Assembly (NCBI GenBank): GCA_900758315.1
Contig: CAAERF010000006.1
Coordinates: 1-28,144, forward strand
DNA length: 28,144 nucleotides
DNA from: an uncultured Oscillospiraceae bacterium
GTDB lineage: Bacteria; Bacillota; Clostridia; Oscillospirales; Oscillospiraceae
Direction of reading: 5' to 3'
Below, piece after piece: positions 23,182 through 28,144 of the stretch. The notes beneath the pieces are model-generated. The model saw only the letters and a list, made by a program, of their open reading frames with translations, was not told the origin of the DNA and searched no databases. The first letter of the stretch is position 1; each line of letters begins with the position of its first letter. The translations under genes were made by a program, and so were the position numbers.

Positions 23182-26136
23182 TCACGGAGTTGTTTGCGGT
23201 TCTTTGCGGGCCTTCCGGGCCTCAATGGCGGCCATCAGGCTGCGGACCCGGATTTTCACCGCGCCCAGATTGCTGATGTCGTCGATTTTCAGCTGGGTGT
23301 ACAGCTTGCCGCCCTCCTCCAGGATGGAGCGCATCTCGTCGCCGGTGATGGCGTCCACGCCGCAGCCGAAGCTGACCAGCTGGATCAACTCCATGTCCTC
23401 TTGGGTGCAGACGTAGCGGGCGGCGTTGTACATTCTGGCGTGGTAGGTCCACTGGTTGAGGACGGTGCGGGGCTGTTTGTCCATGTGGTAGGCCACACTG
23501 TCCTCGGTGATCAGCACGAAGCCGAAGCCGGTGATCAGCTCGTTGATGCCGTGGTTGACCTCCGGGTCCATGTGGTAGGGACGGCCCGCCACCACCATGA
23601 TGGGCAGATCACGCTCCCGGGCGTAGGCGATGTACTCGTCTGCGGTCCGGCGCAGATCCTCCTTGTAGGCGTCGTAGGCACGATAGGCGGCCCGTGCGGC
23701 GGCCACTGTCTCCTTTTTGGGCACGTCGAACTCCTCCTGGAAGTAGGCGGCGGCCCGCTTTTCGAAGTCGTGGGGCCGGTGGAGGCCGAAGTAGGGATGG
23801 AGATACCGGGTGCCCTTGAGCTGGGGCAGGTTCGCAGCGATCAGGTCCGGGTAGTAGGCCACCACCGGACAGTTGTAGCAGTTGTCGCTGACGCCCTCGT
23901 CAAAGTTGTAGCTCATGCAGGGATAGAAGATGGCGTCCACATTCTGCTCCAGCAGGCTGAGTACGTGGCCGTGGAGCAGCTTTGCCGGGTAGCAGACCGT
24001 GTCCGACGGGATGGTCCGCTGGCCCTTGATGTACAGCTGACGGCTGGACTCGGGGGAGAGCACCACCTCAAAGTTCAGCTTGGTGAAGAATTCGTACCAG
24101 AAGGGCAGGTTTTCGTAGGTGTTCAGCCCGAAGGGGATGCCGATCCGGCCGCGGATTCCGGTGCCTTCGCCTTTGCCCTCCATGGCGCGGAGCCTGTCGT
24201 ACTTGTACTTCATCAGGTCGGGGAGAGGGTGCTTTTTCCCGCCCAGCGGTTTCGAGCACCGGTTGCCCGAGATGAACCGGCGTCCGCCGTCAAAGGTGTT
24301 GACGGTGAGACTGCAATGGTTGGTGCAGCCGTTGCAGGTCAGCGGCTTTGCGCTGTGCTGGAAGGTCTTCAGCTCGTCGGCGGTGAGGATGGTGCTCTGC
24401 TCCAGGCAGAGGTCCCTGGCCGCCAGAGCCGCGCCGAAAGCACCCATGATACCGGCGATGGTGGGCCGGATGACCTCCCGGTGGAGCTCCTGCTCAAAGG
24501 CGCGGAGCACCGCGTCGTTGTGGAAGGTGCCGCCCTGGACCACGATGTGCCGGCCCAGATCGTCGGCGGAGGCCACCCGCAGCACCTTGTAGATGGCGTT
24601 CTTCACGATGGAGATGGACAGGCCCGCCGAGATGTCCGCCACACTGGCGCCGTCCTTCTGTGCCTGCTTCACCGAGGAGTTCATGAACACGGTGCAGCGG
24701 CTGCCCAGGTTCACCGGCTTTTCGGTGAACAGACCCAGCTTGGCGAAGTCCGCGATGTCGTAACCCAGCGCCCGGGCAAAGGTCTCGATAAAGCTGCCGC
24801 AGCCCGAGGAGCAGGCCTCGTTGAGCATGATGGAGTCCACCGCGCCGTTGCGGATCTTGAAGCACTTCATATCCTGACCGCCGATGTCGATGATAAAGTC
24901 CACCTCCGGGTTGAAGTGGGCGGCGGCGTTGTAGTGGGCCACGGTTTCCACCAGGCCCAGGTCACAGCGGAAGGCGTTCTTGATCAGATCCTCGCCGTAG
25001 CCGGTGACGGCGCTGCCCTTGATGGTGATCCGGTCGCCGCAGAGCTGATAGATGTGCTCCAGCTGCTGGCGGACGATGGACACCGGATTGCCCAGGTTGG
25101 AGTGGTAGTAGGTGTAGAGCAGGCCGCCGTCCGGAGCGATCAGGGCCAGCTTGGTGGTGGTGGAGCCGGCGTCGATGCCCAGATAGGCGTCGCCGGTGTA
25201 GGTGGCGATGTCCACCTCCGGCGGATGCTGGCTGTTGTGGCGGGCGCAGAAGGCGTCGTAGTCCGCCTGGCTCTCGAAGAGGGGAGGGGCGGTGTCCACA
25301 CTGGTGACGCTGCTCCGGCTGTCCTGGAGCTGGCGGAACTGGTCATCAAAGAGGTGGGGCTCATAGTCCGAGGCGCACAGGGCCGCGCCGATGGCGGCGA
25401 AGCAGTCGCCGTCCTCCGGGAAGATGGCGTGTTCCTCGTCCAGCTGGAGGGTGTCCACAAAGCGCTCCCGCAGGCCCATCAGGAAGTGCAATGGGCCGCC
25501 CAGAAAGACGATCTTGCCTTTCAGCTCTCGGCCCTGGGTCAGGCCGGCGATGGTCTGGTCCACCACTGCCTGGAAGATGGATGCGGCCACGTCCTCTTTC
25601 CGGCCACCCTGGTTCAGGATGGGCTGGATGTCGCTCTTGGCGAACACGCCGCACCGGCTGGCGATGGGGTAGATCTTCTCGTGCTTCAGGGCCAGCTGGT
25701 CCAGCTCGTCGCCGGTGACGTTCATCAGTGTGGCCATCTGGTCGATAAAGGCGCCGGTGCCGCCGGCACAGCTGCCGTTCATCCGCTCCTCCAGCGCGCC
25801 GCCGAAGAAGATGATCTTGGCGTCCTCACCGCCCAGCTCGATCACCGCGTCGGTGCCCGGAATAAAGGTGTCCACAGCGGCGGCGGTGGCGTACACCTCC
25901 TGGACAAAGTCCACGCCGCTGGCCTTGGAGACGCCCAGGCCCGCCGAGCCGGTGATCACCATCTGGACCTGCTGGCCCAGGAGCTGATCCTTGATCCGGT
26001 CCAGAATCTCACAGGTCTTTTCCCGGACCTTGGAGAAGTGCCGCTCGTAGGAGCGGAACAGCAATTTATTTGTCTCGTCCAGCACCACGACCTTGACGGT
26101 GGTGGAGCCGATGTCAATACCAATACGAAGGGTCAT
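23182..26136 (-). CDS. Double-ASKHA acyl-CoA dehydratase activase-related protein with DUF2229 domain
   Basis: A 984-residue protein with two BcrAD/BadFG-type ATPase domains in tandem. The first (about 1-260) has GIDIGSTTVKVVVLD, the ATP-binding ELGGEDAKII, and Cys123 in NGSCAGGTGAF with Cys162 in ASRCGVFAKSD, the pair that in dimeric activases holds a bridging 4Fe-4S cluster. The second (about 315-590) repeats these in GIDAGSTTTKLALI, IGGQDMKCFKI, EACSSGCGSF and GSRCTVFMNS. Then come a CNGCTNHC Cys motif and a DUF2229 domain. Such enzymes push low-potential electrons into partner iron-sulfur proteins at the cost of ATP. The partner is most likely the next gene's product. Confidence 0.92.
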   Translation of the reverse strand: MTLRIGIDIGSTTVKVVVLDETNKLLFRSYERHFSKVREKTCEILDRIKDQLLGQQVQMVITGSAGLGVSKASGVDFVQEVYATAAAVDTFIPGTDAVIELGGEDAKIIFFGGALEERMNGSCAGGTGAFIDQMATLMNVTGDELDQLALKHEKIYPIASRCGVFAKSDIQPILNQGGRKEDVAASIFQAVVDQTIAGLTQGRELKGKIVFLGGPLHFLMGLRERFVDTLQLDEEHAIFPEDGDCFAAIGAALCASDYEPHLFDDQFRQLQDSRSSVTSVDTAPPLFESQADYDAFCARHNSQHPPEVDIATYTGDAYLGIDAGSTTTKLALIAPDGGLLYTYYHSNLGNPVSIVRQQLEHIYQLCGDRITIKGSAVTGYGEDLIKNAFRCDLGLVETVAHYNAAAHFNPEVDFIIDIGGQDMKCFKIRNGAVDSIMLNEACSSGCGSFIETFARALGYDIADFAKLGLFTEKPVNLGSRCTVFMNSSVKQAQKDGASVADISAGLSISIVKNAIYKVLRVASADDLGRHIVVQGGTFHNDAVLRAFEQELHREVIRPTIAGIMGAFGAALAARDLCLEQSTILTADELKTFQHSAKPLTCNGCTNHCSLTVNTFDGGRRFISGNRCSKPLGGKKHPLPDLMKYKYDRLRAMEGKGEGTGIRGRIGIPFGLNTYENLPFWYEFFTKLNFEVVLSPESSRQLYIKGQRTIPSDTVCYPAKLLHGHVLSLLEQNVDAIFYPCMSYNFDEGVSDNCYNCPVVAYYPDLIAANLPQLKGTRYLHPYFGLHRPHDFEKRAAAYFQEEFDVPKKETVAAARAAYRAYDAYKEDLRRTADEYIAYARERDLPIMVVAGRPYHMDPEVNHGINELITGFGFVLITEDSVAYHMDKQPRTVLNQWTYHARMYNAARYVCTQEDMELIQLVSFGCGVDAITGDEMRSILEEGGKLYTQLKIDDISNLGAVKIRVRSLMAAIEARKARKEPQTTP

Positions 26137-26195
26137 ACTATTTCACCTGAATTATTCGTCATTCGCAACTGGAGTGGGTTCCCCAGTTAGGAATC

Positions 26196-26224
26196 ATTCT
26201 AGCTTAATTTGTCAGGAATAGCAA
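26196..26224 (-). promoter_or_regulatory. Promoter of the activase operon
   Basis: On the - strand TTGCTA (26219-26224) and TAGAAT (26196-26201) are spaced by exactly 17 bases, about 60 bases before the start codon. An AACTGG/CCAGTT inverted repeat (26166-26190 region) lies in the leader. Confidence 0.6.
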
Positions 26225-26237
26225 GGGCACAAAATAT

Positions 26238-26277
26238 AGGTGTGAGGGAAGATTTATGAAAAATCCTCCTCACACCT
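26238..26277 (-). terminator. Terminator of the YczE-like gene
   Basis: On the - strand a 10-base perfect outer stem (26268-26277 with 26238-26247), extended by an inner A/T-rich stem, is followed by ATATTTTG. It starts 9 bases after the stop codon. Confidence 0.75.
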
Positions 26278-26286
26278 CTTATATAC

Positions 26287-26943
26287 TCAAACCGTTGTGT
26301 ACAGGATGGCGTCCCGCCAGCGGCTGAACAGCTTATTTACAAACCCCAAAAAGACGCCGACTAAAACGGCGGCGATCACGGTGCCGGCGCCCACGCTGCC
26401 CAGCCGGTGGAGCATGATCAGGCAGGTTGCCAGAGAGACGGCCACCATGGTGCAGTCAAAGGCGATCTTCACCTTGGGGAAGTCGATGTCGGTCACGTCG
26501 GAGATGGCCTGCATCACGCCCTCGCCGGCCAGCGGCATGATGTCAGGCGGCATGTAGAAGAAGATGCCGAAGGCCACCAGAATGGTGCTCAGAACGACCA
26601 TGCCCACCCGGATGACCAGGCTCTCCGGCGTGGGAAAGAAGGACGCGCACCAGTTGCTGAAGGTGGTGAAGTAGCCGAAGATGATGCCCACCACGATCTG
26701 GAGCAGGTTCCTGATCTGAAAGGCTTTGCGCAGGATCAGAACCTGGATCAGCACCAGGGCTGCGTGAAACAGGATGGTGGCCTTGCCCATCTCCAGGCCG
26801 CACACGCAGGTGATGGTGTAGGGAATGGAGCTCACCGGCGACACGCCCAGATTGGATTTGACCGACAAGGCAATGCCGATGGTCATAATAAACAGGCCGA
26901 CAAAATACATGACCAGCCCGACCCGAAGATTCACTTTTTTCAT
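26287..26943 (-). CDS. YczE/YitT-like integral membrane protein
   Basis: A 218-residue protein with about five or six membrane helices. It starts MKKVNLRVGLVMYFVGLFIM, with an in-frame ATG 21 bases upstream that is less well placed; GGGAGG lies 7 bases before ATG 26943. Family features are GIALSVKSNLGVSPVSSIPY in the first loop, GIIFGYFTTFSNW, and MPLAGEGVMQAISDV followed by FPKVKIAFDCTMV. This arrangement is typical of YczE/DUF6198-type proteins, which are of unknown function, possibly transporters. It is transcribed alone between a strong promoter and a terminator. Confidence 0.85.
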   Translation of the reverse strand: MKKVNLRVGLVMYFVGLFIMTIGIALSVKSNLGVSPVSSIPYTITCVCGLEMGKATILFHAALVLIQVLILRKAFQIRNLLQIVVGIIFGYFTTFSNWCASFFPTPESLVIRVGMVVLSTILVAFGIFFYMPPDIMPLAGEGVMQAISDVTDIDFPKVKIAFDCTMVAVSLATCLIMLHRLGSVGAGTVIAAVLVGVFLGFVNKLFSRWRDAILYTTV

Positions 26944-26981
26944 GAAATAACCTCCCGTTCGCAAAAAAAGATACCTCTTCT

Positions 26982-27009
26982 ATTATAATTCGAGCAAAAA
27001 GAATGTCAA
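26982..27009 (-). promoter_or_regulatory. Strong promoter of the YczE-like gene
   Basis: On the - strand a perfect TTGACA (27004-27009) and perfect TATAAT (26982-26987) are spaced by 16 bases. Two consensus hexamers make this one of the strongest-looking promoters in the window. Confidence 0.82.
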
Positions 27010-27025
27010 TCTGTGTTGCCGGCGC

Positions 27026-27060
27026 AGAAAAAACACCCTGCCGGGACTGGCAGAGTGTTT
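27026..27060 (-). terminator. Intrinsic terminator of the phosphatase gene
   Basis: On the - strand a stem of 6 and 5 base pairs with one internal mismatch (27031-27060) is followed by TTTTTT. It begins 10 bases after the stop codon. Confidence 0.88.
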
Positions 27061-27070
27061 CTGATTTTCC

Positions 27071-27523
27071 TCAAAAGCCCAGGGTGGCCAGCAGGCCTTC
27101 ACAGCCCCGGCAGATGTCCTCGTAGGTCCGGTCAAAGTGGCCGCAGTACCAGGGATCCGCGATGTCCCCGGGATGGTCGGTGAAGTCCAGCAGCAGACGG
27201 ACCTTGCCCTCCGGGTCCCCGTTCAGAATCCTCATCATGTTGGCAAGGTTGTACCGCTCCATGGCCAGTAGGTAGTCGTAGTTGTCGTAGTCCTCCGCCC
27301 GCAGCTGGATCGCGTATTTGCCCGCAGCCGAGATGCCGTGCCGTGCCAGCTCCCGGACCGCAGGTGGGTAGACCGGGTTGCCGATCTCCTCCCGGCTGGT
27401 GGCGGCAGAGGCAATGTGAAATTGATCCGCAATGCCACGCCGGACCACCATGTCCTTTAAAATGAACTCCGCCATGGGCGAGCGACAGATGTTGCCGTGG
27501 CAGATAAAAAGCACTTTTATCAT
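27071..27523 (-). CDS. Low-molecular-weight protein tyrosine phosphatase
   Basis: A 150-residue cytoplasmic phosphatase. The catalytic P-loop is CHGNICRS (residues 8-15: nucleophile Cys8, second Cys13 and Arg14), and the general acid is in IADPWYCG near the C-terminus. Length and order fit the LMW-PTP/arsenate reductase-like family well. Likely roles include dephosphorylation of bacterial tyrosine kinases or of metabolite phosphates; none can be chosen from context because it is a single-gene unit with its own terminator. Confidence 0.95.
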   Translation of the reverse strand: MIKVLFICHGNICRSPMAEFILKDMVVRRGIADQFHIASAATSREEIGNPVYPPAVRELARHGISAAGKYAIQLRAEDYDNYDYLLAMERYNLANMMRILNGDPEGKVRLLLDFTDHPGDIADPWYCGHFDRTYEDICRGCEGLLATLGF

Positions 27524-27624
27524 AATCTCTATATTCCTCCAGAAGACTTCAAACCCTTGATTTTACTGGGCTTTTCAGGCTTTCGGTTTTTCTTCCATTT
27601 TTCATAAGTCTCTATAAATCTATG

Positions 27625-27663
27625 TAACTACACCACTTAGTGGTGTAGTAAATGGTGTAGTAA
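27625..27663. repeat. Three copies of a TGGTGTAGTAA-type repeat beside the integrase
   Basis: CTACACCACT (27628-27637) and AGTGGTGTAG (27639-27648) form a perfect 10-base palindrome around one T. TGGTGTAGTAA is repeated directly at 27641-27651 and 27653-27663. They lie 30 bases after the integrase stop. Their position at the edge of a degraded element fits integrase arm-type binding sites or an attachment end; this is inference. Confidence 0.45.
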
Positions 27664-27692
27664 ACTTAAGATACTATCACCATATCTGCTGC

Positions 27693-28049
27693 TTATCCGG
27701 CAGCTGAATCCCTGTCTTTTTGGGATTCGGGTGACTGGCGAAACTGTGAAATTTTCGCCATCTGCTCCGCAGCGTGTGCGTAGCTTGCATGGGTGTAAAC
27801 ATTGAGCGTCACGCCCGCATCGGAGTGACCCATCAGGTACTGAAGGTTCTTAATGTCCATGCCATCGTTTGCATAGTTCGTGCAGAAGGTGTGTCGAAAC
27901 ACATGAGGGGTAATGTGCGGCAGAGGACTATCGGGATGAAGTTTCTTGTACTTCTTCATAGCCCAGCGCATCTCGTTTTCGATGTGAAGTGCGACCTTGG
28001 GATTACCGTTCTTGTCCAGCATGATAAATCCGCTGTAACCATCCACCAT
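27693..28049 (-). pseudogene. Tyrosine integrase, C-terminal fragment (Tn916-like)
   Basis: A 118-residue fragment of a phage/conjugative-transposon integrase. The catalytic domain's second half is intact: HVFRHTF (H-x-x-R-H), LMGHSD (Gly-His) and the nucleophile Tyr in VYTHASYAH. The N-terminal arm-binding and core-binding domains, the first catalytic Arg and the Lys region are missing; full-length relatives are about 370-400 residues. An in-frame stop appears only 13 bases upstream of the ATG, in sequence that looks like the edge of an insertion sequence, so the gene was most likely cut by insertion. It would not be active alone. Confidence 0.85.
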
Positions 28050-28052
28050 AGT

Positions 28053-28144
28053 GGATCTATACTAAAAAAGTGGACACAAATATACACGAACTGTTACAAT
28101 AAAACAGACACAAAAGGAGGTAAGTTTCATGGCCGCAGAAAAAA
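28053..28144 (+). mobile_element. Left end of an insertion sequence (partial)
   Basis: From about 28053 the sequence stops matching an integrase frame, turns AT-rich and contains ACTAAAAAAGTGGACAC, which resembles terminal repeats of IS3-like elements. A promoter-like AT stretch and an AAAAGGAGG site lead to a new ATG on the + strand. The element leaves the window, so family and exact boundary are uncertain. Confidence 0.5.
28129..28144 (+). CDS. Start of a gene, probably transposase (truncated by window edge)
   Basis: ATG 28129 is preceded by AAAAGGAGG at a suitable distance and opens MAAEK before the window ends. Its position just inside the putative insertion sequence end suggests a transposase first frame. 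Five codons are too few to identify it. Confidence 0.4.

Noticed and set aside
23179..26190. A 1003-codon open frame on the + strand opposite the activase gene
   Set aside because: It mirrors a gene with clear ASKHA motifs. The product is a Val/Gly/His-rich string typical of antisense frames.

Overview
The window looks like a chromosomal segment of a GC-rich, strictly anaerobic Firmicute, most likely an Oscillospiraceae/Clostridia gut bacterium related to Flavonifractor or Lawsonibacter. This is an inference from gene content and style: strong AGGAGG-type ribosome binding sites, FeoA/FeoA/FeoB with DUF2325 and DUF3793 proteins, a 2-hydroxyacyl-CoA dehydratase-type activase, ECF-type riboflavin uptake under an FMN riboswitch, and Tn916-like integrase debris. 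No rRNA, tRNA or CRISPR array was seen.

Left part (1-6.7 kb, + strand): one tightly overlapping operon for a peptide/nickel-type ABC importer. It holds a lipoprotein receptor, two permeases, a SAM methyltransferase set between permease and ATPase genes, two ATPases and two small membrane proteins of unknown function, closed by an intrinsic terminator. From 6.7 to 9.9 kb on the - strand lies a full pantoate/beta-alanine operon in the order panG-like (DUF2520 ketopantoate reductase), panB, panC, panD.

Middle (9.9-14.8 kb, + strand): a ferrous-iron island of two feoA genes, feoB, a 57-residue Cys-rich FeoB-associated membrane protein, a DUF2325 protein and a DUF3793 protein. A palindrome of the form GTTAG-N6-CTAAC occurs in front of feoA (two clear copies and one degenerate copy inside the promoter), feoB and the DUF2325 gene, so these units probably form one metal regulon. 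Between feoA2 and feoB lies about 0.5 kb of closely packed hairpins. FeoB carries a long acidic loop after its first membrane helix.

14.8-18.3 kb: a small ribbon-helix-helix protein (+ strand), then - strand units: a PadR regulator with two HAAS-like single-pass membrane proteins and a secreted protein, and ribU with promoter, FMN riboswitch and terminator all visible. 18.3-21.6 kb: NADP isocitrate dehydrogenase and a D-2-hydroxyacid dehydrogenase in one operon, a two-helix ferritin-like protein, and a divergent Cys-rich flavodoxin-fold reductase. 21.6-26.2 kb: a second hairpin array, then a two-gene activase/dehydratase-like iron-sulfur system that is often one polypeptide in relatives. 26.3-27.5 kb: a YczE-like membrane protein and a low-molecular-weight protein tyrosine phosphatase. 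The right edge (27.6-28.1 kb) is mobile-element debris: the C-terminal part of a tyrosine integrase cut off at its 5' end next to the start of what appears to be an insertion sequence.
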